Source of the DNA: Prauserella flavalba
GTDB lineage: Bacteria; Actinomycetota; Actinomycetes; Mycobacteriales; Pseudonocardiaceae
DNA: 64,000 nt
Assembly: GCF_003202235.1 (NCBI RefSeq)
Contig: NZ_MASU01000005.1
Span: 1,178,001-1,242,000 of the forward strand
Reading direction: 5' to 3'
The position numbers and the translations under genes were made by a program. Of this stretch, positions 25,020 to 33,462 are shown piece after piece (positions within the stretch are counted from its first letter, which is position 1; each line of letters starts with the position of its first letter). The notes beneath the pieces are model-generated. The model was not told the origin of the DNA. It ran no database searches and worked only from the letters and a program-made list of their open reading frames with translations.

Positions 25020-25700
25020 ATGAGCCAACCGAAACGCCGAGGCACGGCGGATGACGAACGCACGGCCCTCACCCGTCGCTCCGTGGCCGGTGCCGCGGTC
25101 GCGCTCGCGGACGCCGAAGGGCTCGCGGCGGTGACCATCCGCAGGCTCGCAAAGGACCTCGGCGTCACGCCTATGGCGCTGTACTGGCATTTCCGGAACA
25201 AGGACGAGCTCATGGACGGCATCGTCGAACTGCTCTACGAGGAGATCGACGTTCCCGCCGTGCAGCCGTCCGCCCCGTGGCCGCGGCAGCTGAGGACACT
25301 GCTGGAGTCGATCGTCGCCGTGCTGCGCGCACACCCCGCGACGGCGCCGCTGCTCGCGACCCGCAACGTCACCTCCGAGAGCAGCCTGCGCACCATCGAG
25401 ACCGCGCTCGACATCCTGGGCCGCGCCGGTTTCACCCCCGCCGAGGCGACCCAGATCGTCCGCCACGCGCTGAGTACCGTCACCAACCTCGTGAGCGGCC
25501 TGCCCGGAGCCACCGGCAGGCTCGCGGACCCCCGCAGCGCCCGCAACTTCCTGGAGTCCCTGCCCGCCGGTACGTATCCCCGGCTGGTGGAGGCGGCGGG
25601 ACCGCTGAGCGCCTGCGAGGACCAGGACGCCTACCTCGCGTTCGGTCTCGAACTCCTCCTCGCCGGAATCGAGGCCACCGCTCGCACCCGTTCGCAGTGA
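25020..25700 (+). CDS. TetR-family regulator of the divergent Ddn-like gene
   Basis: A 226-residue TetR protein with helix-turn-helix IRRLAKDLGVTPMALYWHFRNKDELMDG and a C-terminal TetR_C-type domain. ATG 25020 starts 11 bp after the last operator repeat. Likely autoregulated. The stop codon TGA lies inside the palindromic repeat shared with the convergent Lnt-like gene. Confidence 0.88.
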   Translation: MSQPKRRGTADDERTALTRRSVAGAAVALADAEGLAAVTIRRLAKDLGVTPMALYWHFRNKDELMDGIVELLYEEIDVPAVQPSAPWPRQLRTLLESIVAVLRAHPATAPLLATRNVTSESSLRTIETALDILGRAGFTPAEATQIVRHALSTVTNLVSGLPGATGRLADPRSARNFLESLPAGTYPRLVEAAGPLSACEDQDAYLAFGLELLLAGIEATARTRSQ

Positions 25701-25716
25701 AGGTGGCCTTCACCGC
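25694..25716. repeat. Palindromic repeat/terminator, copy 1 (variant)
   Basis: Arms GTGAAGG (25697-25703) and CCTTCAC (25707-25713) around TGG. It is a variant of the palindrome found at 43637 and 49200. It lies between convergent genes and contains the stop codons of both the TetR gene (25698-25700) and the Lnt-like gene (25710-25712). It probably works as a bidirectional terminator. Confidence 0.7.
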
Positions 25717-27203
25717 GGGCGGATCCGGAGCAGCGCGCGCGAGCCGAGGAGGACGAGCGTCGCCACGGTGATCACGAACGCCGTGGCGGGAACCCAGTCG
25801 CCCCATCGGACATAGGGCGTGGATCCCTCGTGGATCGGCACCTCGACCACGAAGATCCCCCGCGCGTCGGGCGGCAGCCACGCCAGGCGCCTGCCCCGCG
25901 CGTCGAACGCGGCCGACGTCCCGTCCAGCTCCACCAGTACGGCGGAGCGTCCGGACTCCACGGCACGGATGGCCTCGGCGCTCGCCTGTACCGGATGCGC
26001 CCAGGTGCCGTGGAACGACGTCAGCGAACCCTGCACCACCGTCACGTCCGCACCCCGCCGCACGAGTTCCCTGCGCAGGTCCGGAAAGACCGACTCGTAG
26101 GAGATCAGCGGGCCCAGCCGGACCGCGCCGACCCGCAGGATCGACGGCTCGACGCCCGGTGCCCTGTCCTCGTCGGCGATCCCGGTGTCCCGCAGCAGAC
26201 CACCGAGCAGCGACCGCAACGGCACGTACTCGCCGAACGGAACCAGCCGCCGCTTCTCGTAGGTGCCGACCAGTCCCCCGGCCCCGTACTGCTGGGCTGT
26301 CTTCCTGATGCGGCCGTCGGTCCCACGGGCGTCGACGTTCACGAGCACGTCGCTGCCGACGGCCGCCGCCGTCTCCCGCAACAGGGTCACCGTATCGGGC
26401 CGCCGCGCCGGGTCGAACGCCATGCTGCTCTGCCCCCACACGACCACGTCCTGCCCGCGTCCCCGAACGGTGCGGGTGAGCTCCACATGCCTGGCGAACC
26501 GCTGCCCGGGATCGTGAATCACCCCCGCCTGCACCCCGGCCACCCGGATCGTGCCGGTCATCGCCGGATCCGCCCGCAGCAACCCGTACCCGAGGGCCGA
26601 CGCGGCGACCACGACGGCGAGTCCCGCACCGGAGAACCGCACCGCGCGACTCACGCCGGGAAGGGCCGCGGCCGCGAGCCCGACGTTGACGGCCACCAGC
26701 ACGGCACTAAGCAACCACATGCCCCCGAGCGCCGCCACATCGAGCACAGGCGGCACCTGCCACTGGGTCAGCCCGAGGATTCCCCACGGGCCGCCCAGCC
26801 GCTCCCACGACCGCACCACCTCGACGCTCACCCACACCGAGGGCAGCACGACGCCCGCCAACGCGACCCGCCCCGGGGACGGCTCCCGCAGCAACTGGTA
26901 CGTCAGCAGCCCGAACGGCACCCACACCACGGCTGCGACCACGGCCACGGCGAGCGCCAGCAACCCCACCTGAGGCAGCACCCAGTGGAAGAACGTCAGG
27001 AAAAACCCCGCCGACGCCAGGCAACTCCGCCACCCGGCCTCGCGGTACGACCCGGCACGCGCGAACAACACCACGAGCGGGGCGAGCCCCACCCACGCCA
27101 GCCACCACAGAGCGGGAGCCGGGAACGCGAGCACCAGCAGGCAACCGAGCAACAGCGCGACCCCGCGCGCCACCCACCGGCGGACCCGCCCGGCAGCACC
27201 CAT
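25710..27203 (-). CDS. lnt: Apolipoprotein N-acyltransferase (Lnt) homologue lacking two catalytic residues
   Basis: A 497-residue protein with an N-terminal bundle of membrane segments (residues about 10-210) and a C-terminal nitrilase-like domain (about 218-460), the Lnt architecture and length. Lnt acylates the N-terminal Cys of lipoproteins. The catalytic Lys is kept (Lys317 in YEKRRLVPFGEY). The Glu of the usual WPE is Gln258 (VVWGQSS), and the nucleophile Cys is Ser368 (LISYESVFP). It may be inactive, regulatory, or a partner of another Lnt. The gene symbol denotes homology only. Confidence 0.8.
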   Translation of the reverse strand: MGAAGRVRRWVARGVALLLGCLLVLAFPAPALWWLAWVGLAPLVVLFARAGSYREAGWRSCLASAGFFLTFFHWVLPQVGLLALAVAVVAAVVWVPFGLLTYQLLREPSPGRVALAGVVLPSVWVSVEVVRSWERLGGPWGILGLTQWQVPPVLDVAALGGMWLLSAVLVAVNVGLAAAALPGVSRAVRFSGAGLAVVVAASALGYGLLRADPAMTGTIRVAGVQAGVIHDPGQRFARHVELTRTVRGRGQDVVVWGQSSMAFDPARRPDTVTLLRETAAAVGSDVLVNVDARGTDGRIRKTAQQYGAGGLVGTYEKRRLVPFGEYVPLRSLLGGLLRDTGIADEDRAPGVEPSILRVGAVRLGPLISYESVFPDLRRELVRRGADVTVVQGSLTSFHGTWAHPVQASAEAIRAVESGRSAVLVELDGTSAAFDARGRRLAWLPPDARGIFVVEVPIHEGSTPYVRWGDWVPATAFVITVATLVLLGSRALLRIRPR

Positions 27204-27271
27204 ACCGGCACGCTACCGATCCGGCGGCACGGGCCGTGGCAATCCGCGAGTCCGGCGGGGATACTCCCGGC

Positions 27272-27616
27272 ATGGCCTACGACCACGACCTGGCCGACCG
27301 CGTCCGTGAACTGGTCGCCGGGGAGAAGCACCTCAGCGAACGCACGATGTTCGGCGGCCTGGCGTTCCTGCTGGACGGCAACATGGCGGTGGCGGCCAGC
27401 GGGCAGGGCGGGCTGATGGTGCGCGTCGCCCCGGAGGACACCGACGTGCTGACCGGTGAGCCCGGCGTCGAGCCGATGGTGATGCGCGGGCGCGAGCTGC
27501 GGGGCTGGCTCCGGGTGGACTCCTCCGCCGTCGGTGCGCGGGACCAGCTCGAACGGTGGGTCGGCCTCGGCGTCGCCTACGCGCGGTCGCTCCCGGCCAA
27601 GACCGCCCGCCGCTGA
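27272..27616 (+). CDS. TfoX N-terminal domain protein
   Basis: A 114-residue single-domain protein with the TfoX-N pattern: ERTMFGGLAFLLDGNMAVAA, then GLMVRVAPED and MRGRELRGWLRV. In Gammaproteobacteria TfoX/Sxy regulates competence; the stand-alone actinobacterial domain has no known role and is usually soluble. The start ATG is 68 bp from the divergent Lnt-like gene. The GGGGATACTCCCGGC before it gives only a weak ribosome site. Confidence 0.85.
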   Translation: MAYDHDLADRVRELVAGEKHLSERTMFGGLAFLLDGNMAVAASGQGGLMVRVAPEDTDVLTGEPGVEPMVMRGRELRGWLRVDSSAVGARDQLERWVGLGVAYARSLPAKTARR

Positions 27617-27629
27617 ACGACGCCTCGGG

Positions 27630-27983
27630 CTACGGCGCCTCGGCGAGCGAGAGGCGGTTGCCGTCCGGATCCACGACGACGACGTGGCGCACGCCGTTGC
27701 CGTAGGTTTCCACCGGCTCGTGCTCGGCGCCGTGGGCGACGAGGCGGGCCAGTATCGCGTCGAGCCCGGTGACGCCGAGGGTGAGCAGCGCGTGGCCCGC
27801 GCGCCCGGGATGCTCGTCGACGACGATCCACGCGGTGTCGCTGACCCGCCAGAGCGCCTCACTCCCCACCCGCTCGTCCGCGGGGCGCCCGAAGAACGCC
27901 GCGAACCAGCGGAGTGCGGCGGCCAGGTCCCTCACCGGTACGACGCTGTAGAGGTGCGTCATCGTTGGCGTGCTCGTCGGCAT
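27630..27983 (-). CDS. VOC (glyoxalase/bleomycin resistance) family protein
   Basis: A 117-residue protein with paired beta-alpha-beta-beta-beta units: HLYSVVPVRDLAAALRWFAAFFG at the start and HVVVVDPDGNRLSLAEAP at the end. VOC proteins are metal-dependent dioxygenases, isomerases, or binding proteins that sequester drugs. The ligand residues are not clear enough to choose. The ATG at 27983 has GGAAGG upstream, and a second in-frame ATG is at 27962. Convergent with the TfoX gene (13-bp gap). Confidence 0.83.
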   Translation of the reverse strand: MPTSTPTMTHLYSVVPVRDLAAALRWFAAFFGRPADERVGSEALWRVSDTAWIVVDEHPGRAGHALLTLGVTGLDAILARLVAHGAEHEPVETYGNGVRHVVVVDPDGNRLSLAEAP

Positions 27984-28054
27984 GACCTCTGTTCCTTCCC
28001 GCTCCGGCTCTCCTGTACACGGACTCGCCGGGGCGGCGGAACTCATCGCCGCGC

Positions 28055-28561
28055 TCACCACGGCCCTTCCTGGCCCGGGATCGGGACGTCGATGCCGCTG
28101 CAGTAGCGCTCCCACAGCTCGCGCACCCGCCGCCGTGGCCAGCCGCACTCGGTGATCGCGGCGACCAGGAGGATCCGTCCCGCCCCGGAAGCGGTGTCCA
28201 GGCTGACCATGCCGAGCCGTGCCCGCGCGCCCTGCGGCCCGGCGCGGATGAAGTCGTGCAGTACCCACGCCATCGCCCGTTCCGACGGAGTACTGCCCCG
28301 CGCGGTCTCCATCAGGCGCGCGGCGACGGACTCCTGGCCCGCCACCTGCCGCCGCGAGACGAGCACGTTCATGCAGTGCAGCGCCAGCTCACGCCACGCG
28401 GTGTGGCCGAGCTCGTCGACGTGGTCCACGAGCCAGTCCGCGCAGACCACGCTGCCCGTCTTGACCATGTCCGTGATGGTGGCCTGCAACAGGATCGGCA
28501 GCGGCACTCCCGGCCGTTCGGCAACTCCGCGAAGCCACGCCTCGAACGGATCGCGCGTCAT
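28055..28561 (-). CDS. Hypothetical protein
   Basis: A 168-residue, largely helical soluble protein with no family I recognise. It has several conserved-looking aromatic and Arg-rich stretches (WLRGVAERPG; MAWVLHDFIRAG; GWPRRRVRELWERYC). The codon pattern is normal for the window and the frame is the only sensible one here. It is 71 bp before the VOC gene on the same strand and may be cotranscribed. Upstream lies a 200-bp gap with a GC-rich hairpin near 28618-28645. Confidence 0.6.
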   Translation of the reverse strand: MTRDPFEAWLRGVAERPGVPLPILLQATITDMVKTGSVVCADWLVDHVDELGHTAWRELALHCMNVLVSRRQVAGQESVAARLMETARGSTPSERAMAWVLHDFIRAGPQGARARLGMVSLDTASGAGRILLVAAITECGWPRRRVRELWERYCSGIDVPIPGQEGPW

Positions 28562-28762
28562 CGTTCTCCCTCGTCAGGCGCCGCCGCACGCGCCCACAGG
28601 GCATGCGGCGGCCGGCTACGGCCGGGTGGGTGTCGCACCCGGCCTCAGGCGAGGGGGCCGCGCCCACTCTAGTCCACAGCGCGGCGCCGATGTCCGCTGT
28701 GTTCAAGACAAAGCGGTCCGGTGAGCCGATGCTCGCACCGAGGTTCCCCACAAAGAGGAGAG

Positions 28763-29017
28763 ATGAGGATCGGTATCGGGCTGCCCGCCGCCATACCGGG
28801 CGCTGAGCCCACCTCGATCGGGCGGTGGGCCGCCGAGAGCGAGCGGTGCGGGTTCCCCGCGCCGGGCGTGATCGACCGGCTCGTGTACGACAACCTCGAT
28901 CGGCTCGCCGCGGCGGCCGCGAGCACCCGCCGCGCCGAGCTGCTGACCACGGTGCTCAACATCGGCTACCGGCGGAATCCCGTCGTGATCTGCCGCGGAT
29001 CATGCCGGACGTGCTGA
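28763..29017 (+). pseudogene. Truncated luciferase-like (LLM class) oxidoreductase remnant
   Basis: The first about 75 residues (MRIGIGLPAAIPGA, WAAESERCGF, DNLDRLAAAAASTRR, LLTTVLNIGYRRNPV) match the start of F420/FMN-dependent luciferase-like oxidoreductases, which are about 280-340 residues. The frame then ends at 29017 without the rest of the barrel. In another frame, PDVLTEEERIGDELARLADA follows until 29115 and may be a remnant of the C-terminus. An AAGAGGAGAG ribosome site precedes the start. I read it as a deletion-decayed gene. Confidence 0.65.
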
Positions 29018-29133
29018 CCGAGGAGGAGCGGATCGGCGACGAGCTCGCGAGACTCGCCGACGCGCTCGAACGGGCTCCCTGCGCGTTGCCAGGCAAGGCA
29101 GTGCGCGCGAGCTGATCGTCCACTGAGGACGGG

Positions 29134-29847
29134 TCAGTCGGCGTCGGGCGCGTCCGCCGTCAGGTCGATGCGGGGCCGCGTGCGCACGGTGCCGAACAGC
29201 AGCGCCTGCGCGGTGGCGACCATGTGGTCCGAGATCGCGGTCTGTGTCTTCACCGGGTCGCCCGACTCGATCGCGGTGACGATCTCCAGGTGCCTGCCTG
29301 GGCTCATGTTGGACAGGGCCCGGTCGAGCCCCCGGTACATGATGCACATCCGCATCGGGCCTTCGAGCAGCTTCCACGACCGCACCAGCGCGTCGTTGTC
29401 GGTGAGCTCGCACAGCAGCTCGTGGAAGGCGAGGTCGGCCTCGATCTGGGCTTCGAGCGACACCCTGGCCGCGCGCGCCATGTCGTCCACCGCGGCCCGC
29501 AGCCTGCGGCAGTGCTCCTCGCGGTAGAAGCTCGACGCCAGCGTCTCACCGGCCAGCGACTCCAGCGCGGCCCGGACGGTGAAGGTGTTGATGATGTCCT
29601 TCTCGCTGATCGACCGCACCGTGACGCGCCCACGGTCGCCGTAGTCGACCAGGCCCTCCTGCTGCAGCTGCCGGAACGCCTCGCGCAGTGTGCCCCTGCT
29701 GATGCCCAGCTGTTCGGAGACCTGCACCTCGCCGAGGTGGCTGCCGGGAGGGAAGTCGCCGGTGGTGATCGCCCTGCGCAGCGTGTCGACCGCCATCTGG
29801 CGCAGGTTGCGGCTGGGCTCCCTGCTCGAAGCCGGCCGGCTCACCAC
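29134..29847 (-). CDS. GntR-family (FadR/FCD) regulator
   Basis: About 237 residues: a winged helix (MAVDTLRRAITTGDFPPGS, then SEQLGISRGTLREAFRQLQQEG) and a C-terminal FCD ligand domain with metal-type His residues (EADLAFHELLCELTDN; GRHLEIVTAIESGD). It likely senses a small carboxylate or sugar acid. GTG 29847 is preferred because GGGGAGG lies six bases before it; a GTG at 29877 would add ten residues. It is last in the minus-strand operon with the SDR and isomerase-like genes. It is the probable user of the TGTYRACA sites at 31560-31683. Confidence 0.85.
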   Translation of the reverse strand: MVSRPASSREPSRNLRQMAVDTLRRAITTGDFPPGSHLGEVQVSEQLGISRGTLREAFRQLQQEGLVDYGDRGRVTVRSISEKDIINTFTVRAALESLAGETLASSFYREEHCRRLRAAVDDMARAARVSLEAQIEADLAFHELLCELTDNDALVRSWKLLEGPMRMCIMYRGLDRALSNMSPGRHLEIVTAIESGDPVKTQTAISDHMVATAQALLFGTVRTRPRIDLTADAPDAD

Positions 29848-29927
29848 GCGCAACCTCCCCGGACCTCTCGTCAGCACCGTGCGTACCCGCCCGTCAACTG
29901 TACCGTCCCTCCCGGCCTGCCCCGTCC

Positions 29928-30704
29928 TCAGTGGAGGAACGCGCCGCCGTTGATGTCGATCGTCGTGCCCTGCAGGTAGCCCGCGTCCTCCGTGGTGAGC
30001 CAGGCGATCACGCCCGCGATGTCGTCCGCGGTCGCCTGCCTGCCCAGCGGGACGCTGCGCGTGATCGCGGCCTCCAGCTCGTCGGTGGTGGCGGCGGCGC
30101 GGATGTCCGTGTCCACGGCGCCGGGTGCGACGGCGTTGACCGTGACCCCAGCGGAGCCGAGCTCACGGGCCAGCGACTTGGTGAACCCGAGGATCGCCGC
30201 CTTCGCCGAGCTGTACGGGGTCCGGCCGAACACGCCACCGCCCTGCTGGGCCGACACCGACGACATGTTCACGATCCGGCCCCAGCCCGCGTCGATCAGG
30301 TCGGGCAGGAACGCCTTGGTGACGAGGTAGGTGCCGGTCGCGTTGACGGCGAGCACCTTGTTCCACAGCTCCAGGGTGGTCTCCAGGAACGGCACCGGAG
30401 AGGTGATGCCGGCGATGTTGACCACCGCGCCGACCGCGGGCAGCCGCCCGGCGTCGACCTCGTCGCGCACCGCCCGGTACGCGGCGAGCACCGAGCCCTC
30501 GTCGGCCACGTCGACGCCGTGGGCGAACACGGGTGCGCCCGTGGCCGAGGCGATGTCGTCGGCGACCTGCTTCGCGGCGGGCTCGTCGAGGTCGAGCACG
30601 GCCACGGCCCAGCCGTCGCGGGCGAGCCGGGCGGCGGTGGCCTTGCCGATGCCGCGCGGCGCGCCCGCGCCGGTGATGACAGCGGTGCGCTGCGTCTCGG
30701 GCAT
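29928..30704 (-). CDS. Short-chain dehydrogenase/reductase
   Basis: A 258-residue classical SDR: nucleotide motif TGAGAPRGIGKA, NIAG strand motif (VVNIAGITS), catalytic Ser in NMSSVS, and YSSAK (Tyr-x3-Lys). The C-terminal TTEDAGYLQGTTIDINGG is typical of FabG-like sugar or hydroxyacid dehydrogenases. It probably oxidises a polyol, sugar acid or 3-hydroxy acid imported by the divergent transporter. It lies 24 bp downstream of the isomerase-like gene in one operon. Confidence 0.9.
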   Translation of the reverse strand: MPETQRTAVITGAGAPRGIGKATAARLARDGWAVAVLDLDEPAAKQVADDIASATGAPVFAHGVDVADEGSVLAAYRAVRDEVDAGRLPAVGAVVNIAGITSPVPFLETTLELWNKVLAVNATGTYLVTKAFLPDLIDAGWGRIVNMSSVSAQQGGGVFGRTPYSSAKAAILGFTKSLARELGSAGVTVNAVAPGAVDTDIRAAATTDELEAAITRSVPLGRQATADDIAGVIAWLTTEDAGYLQGTTIDINGGAFLH

Positions 30705-30728
30705 GTGTTCTCTCCTTGCGTCGTGGGT

Positions 30729-31550
30729 CTAGAGGCCGGCGATGAACTCGGCGGCCCTGATGGCGGCGGCGGGCCGTTCCTCGTCGGTGACGTCCCTGGT
30801 CTCCAGCTCCAGTGAGCTGTGGCCGCGGTAGCCGGTGGCGCGCAGCGCCTCGAAGGTCGCCGCGAAGTCGACGACCCCGTTGCCGATGCTGTGGTTGATG
30901 TGGCCCGGTGTGGCGTCGCGGAGATGCACGTGGGTGATCCGCTCCGCGAAGCGCCGCGCGAAGGCGGCGGGGTCGCCGCCGGAGGCGACGAGGTGACTGG
31001 TGTCGAGCACGAGTCCCACGGCGGGGTCGAGCCGGGCGACGAGTGCCGCGGCGAGCTCGGTGTTCCAGCACAGCCGGTAGAGGTGCGGGGCCTCGACCCA
31101 GATCGCGAGTCCGCGCCCGGCCGCGGCGGCGGACGCCCTGCCCAGCTGCCGTGCGACGAGGTCGAGGTCCGCGTCGAGGCTCGCGAGCGGTTCGTGCGAC
31201 AGGGCCCCGCACGGGAGCACCAGTGCAGGCGCGCCGCACGCCTCGGTCAGGTCGAGCAGCCGTCGCAGGTGGGTGTCCCGCTCGCGCTGTCCCGCGTCGT
31301 CGACGGGCCGGTTCAGGTCGCCGACGTCGCCGTTGACCGAGCGCACCGTCAGGCCCGAGGCCCGCACGCGGGCGGCGACCTCGCGCACCGCCTCGTCGGT
31401 CAGGTCGTAGGGCACGTGGTCGCACACCCCGGGCAGTGCGCCGAGGTCGATCTCACCGAACCCGCACTCGGCGATGACATCGAGCGCGGCCGTCAGTGGC
31501 AGGTGCCGGAAGCTGATCGTCGAGCAGCCCGGCCATCCGGTTCGCCTCAT
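30729..31550 (-). CDS. Sugar phosphate isomerase/epimerase-like (AP endonuclease 2 TIM barrel)
   Basis: A 273-residue protein of the xylose-isomerase-like TIM barrel family (AP_endonuc_2). It keeps the pattern of metal-binding acidic and His residues: GEIDLGALPG, IWVEAPHLYRLC, LVLDTSHLVASGGD, HVHLRDATPGH and SLELETRD. Related enzymes isomerise or dehydrate inositol derivatives and keto sugars, or act as 3-dehydroshikimate dehydratases. ATG 31550 is used. It opens the catabolic operon and lies divergent from an MHS transporter. Confidence 0.8.
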   Translation of the reverse strand: MRRTGWPGCSTISFRHLPLTAALDVIAECGFGEIDLGALPGVCDHVPYDLTDEAVREVAARVRASGLTVRSVNGDVGDLNRPVDDAGQRERDTHLRRLLDLTEACGAPALVLPCGALSHEPLASLDADLDLVARQLGRASAAAAGRGLAIWVEAPHLYRLCWNTELAAALVARLDPAVGLVLDTSHLVASGGDPAAFARRFAERITHVHLRDATPGHINHSIGNGVVDFAATFEALRATGYRGHSSLELETRDVTDEERPAAAIRAAEFIAGL

Positions 31551-31559
31551 GGGCACCGA

Positions 31560-31683
31560 TGTTAACAGGAATGTGTCAACAGACAAGATGCTCGGCTTCT
31601 TTCGCTCAATTGCAGGTCATACGTTCGTCATTCACTGTTGACATCGATCCTTCAAGCCCGCACGATGTGCTCCACTGTCAACA
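31560..31683. promoter_or_regulatory. Four TGTYRACA operator-like sites
   Basis: Four 8-bp palindrome-like sites lie between the divergent catabolic operon and transporter: TGTTAACA (31560-31567), TGTCAACA (31574-31581), TGTTGACA (31636-31643) and TGTCAACA (31676-31683). The paired arrangement, two near each start, suits a dimeric GntR-type regulator controlling both directions; the regulator at 29134-29847 is the obvious candidate. Confidence 0.65.
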
Positions 31684-31742
31684 GGAGGGCGCTCTCCCTG
31701 CTCTAGGGTCGAGCCGGCCCCTGAACCAGAGAGGCGATCGAC

Positions 31743-33089
31743 ATGCGCAGCGAAGCGCTCACCATGCGCGGCCCGGTGCACGGCACGTCCGATGCGCGCC
31801 GGGTCGCCTGGGGCTCCACCGCGGGAGCCGTGATCGAGAGCTACGACTTCATCGGCTTCGGCACGGCCGCGGCACTCTACTTCGGCTCCGCGTTCTTCCC
31901 GAACGCGTCGCCGGTCATGGGCACGCTGTCGGCCTTCGCCACGCTCGGCGTCGGCTTCGTCGCCCGCCCCATCGGCGGCATCCTCGGCGGTCATCTCGGC
32001 GACCGCATCGGCCGCAAGCCGGTGCTCGTCGCGTCCCTCATCGTGATGGGGCTGGCGACCTTCGCCATCGGCCTGCTGCCCACCTACGCAACGGCGGGCC
32101 TGCTGGCGCCGGCCCTGCTCGTGACCGTGCGGATCATCCAGGGCGTCGCCTACGGCGCCGAATGGGGCGGCGCGATCCTGATGACCTACGAGCACGCGCC
32201 GTGGCGGCGCAAGGGCGCGTTCACGGGCATCGTGCAGTCCGGGTTCCCCATCGGGCTGCTGCTCGCCAACCTCGTCTTCCTGGTGTCGGTGAACCTACCG
32301 GGTGACTGGGCGTGGCGCGTGCCGTTCCTCGCCAGCGCCATCCTCGTGATCGTCGGCCTCATCGTGCGCGCGAAGGTGCCCGAGTCGCCGGTGTTCGAGG
32401 ACGTCCGCGAGAGCGGCGACATCGTCAAGGCGCCGATCGTGCAGGTGCTGCGCGACGACTGGCGCAACGTGCTGCGCGGCATCGGGCTGCGAATCGCGGA
32501 GACGGCAGGCTACGCCGTCGCCATCACGTACATGATCTCCTACCTGAAGTCCGAGGAGCTCGCGACCAGCGGCCAGACGATCCTCGCGCTGTGCATCGCC
32601 TCGGCCGTCGGCATCGGCGCGACCATCGCGTGGGGCGGCCTCACCGATCGTGTCGGACGCCGCCCGGTCTACGTGTGGGTCACCTTGTTCGGCGCGCTCT
32701 GGGCGATCCCGATGTTCCTGCTCGTCAACACCGCCTCGGTGGTCGCCATCATCATCACGGTGGTGATCTCCTACGCGATCTGCCAGAACGCGCTCGCCGG
32801 CGCGCAGGGTGCCTGGTTCCCCGAGCTGTTCCAGGCCAAGACGCGTTCCTCCGGTGCGTCGCTGGCCTACCAGATCTCGGCGATGATCTCGGGCGTCACC
32901 CCGTTCGTCACCACGCTGCTCTTCCTCTGGCTCGGCTGGCTGGGCCCGGCGCTGCTGTTCCTCGCCTACTCGGTGCTCGGCCTCATCAGCGCGCTGGTCA
33001 CCAGCGAGACGTGGGGCCCGCAGGAACGGGCCGCCGCGCTGCGCGCCACCGAGCAGGCCCCGAACCCGGAGCCCGCTCCGGCCCGCTGA
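31743..33089 (+). CDS. MFS transporter, metabolite:H+ symporter (MHS) family
   Basis: A 448-residue, twelve-segment MFS protein. Seen: N-terminal GSTAGAVIESYDFIGFG, loop motif GHLGDRIGRKPVLV, GVAYGAEWGGAILMTYEHAP and GGLTDRVGRRPVYV. These are the hallmarks of the MHS subfamily (shikimate, citrate, alpha-ketoglutarate, proline/betaine uptake). It should import a small acid by proton symport. Together with the divergent isomerase-like and SDR genes it suggests uptake of a shikimate/quinate-like or polyol-derived acid. Ligand not provable from sequence. Confidence 0.9.
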   Translation: MRSEALTMRGPVHGTSDARRVAWGSTAGAVIESYDFIGFGTAAALYFGSAFFPNASPVMGTLSAFATLGVGFVARPIGGILGGHLGDRIGRKPVLVASLIVMGLATFAIGLLPTYATAGLLAPALLVTVRIIQGVAYGAEWGGAILMTYEHAPWRRKGAFTGIVQSGFPIGLLLANLVFLVSVNLPGDWAWRVPFLASAILVIVGLIVRAKVPESPVFEDVRESGDIVKAPIVQVLRDDWRNVLRGIGLRIAETAGYAVAITYMISYLKSEELATSGQTILALCIASAVGIGATIAWGGLTDRVGRRPVYVWVTLFGALWAIPMFLLVNTASVVAIIITVVISYAICQNALAGAQGAWFPELFQAKTRSSGASLAYQISAMISGVTPFVTTLLFLWLGWLGPALLFLAYSVLGLISALVTSETWGPQERAAALRATEQAPNPEPAPAR

Positions 33090-33094
33090 GCTCC

Positions 33095-33130
33095 CCGGAG
33101 GTCCACACCATGCCTGGTGTGGACCTCCGG
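33095..33130. terminator. Perfect 16-bp hairpin terminator
   Basis: Arms CCGGAGGTCCACACCA (33095-33110) and its exact complement (33115-33130) enclose a TGCC loop, six bases after the transporter stop and six before the end of the convergent small gene. Very stable and symmetric, it should end transcripts from both sides. There is no U-run, as is usual in actinomycetes. Confidence 0.85.
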
Positions 33131-33136
33131 CCACCG

Positions 33137-33346
33137 TCAGCCGAGCAGCCACAGGAACATCCTCGCCACCCCTCCGAGGCAACCGCCGGGCTGCGCATCA
33201 CTCCGGATCTCGAAGTCGCCGCCCGGCTCCACACCGGGATGCCGCCGGCGATAGTGCTCCGCGAGCCGTTCGGCGCCCTCGCCCTCATCGAGCCACGGCG
33301 TCTTGTGGGCGCATTCTCCACACCAGTAGCGGAACTTCGCTGACAT
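33137..33346 (-). CDS. Small zinc-finger-like protein
   Basis: A 69-residue protein with WCGECAHKTPW followed by LAEHYRRRHPG, giving Cys-x2-Cys...His-x4-His spacing like a zinc finger, and a hydrophobic C-terminal GGVARMFLWLLG. It may bind zinc and nucleic acid or protein. Unrelated to its neighbours as far as I can see. ATG at 33346 was chosen because the zinc-binding part begins at once; the frame is open further upstream without conserved sequence. Confidence 0.6.
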   Translation of the reverse strand: MSAKFRYWCGECAHKTPWLDEGEGAERLAEHYRRRHPGVEPGGDFEIRSDAQPGGCLGGVARMFLWLLG

Positions 33347-33462
33347 CAGCGCAGTCTCGCCGCTGTCGCAGGTCAGAGACCAGGTCGACCACCTGCCATT
33401 CATGGCCGGTCGCTGCTCACTAAGATCATCGCGACCCGCCGCCTGCATGGAGGAACACCGAC

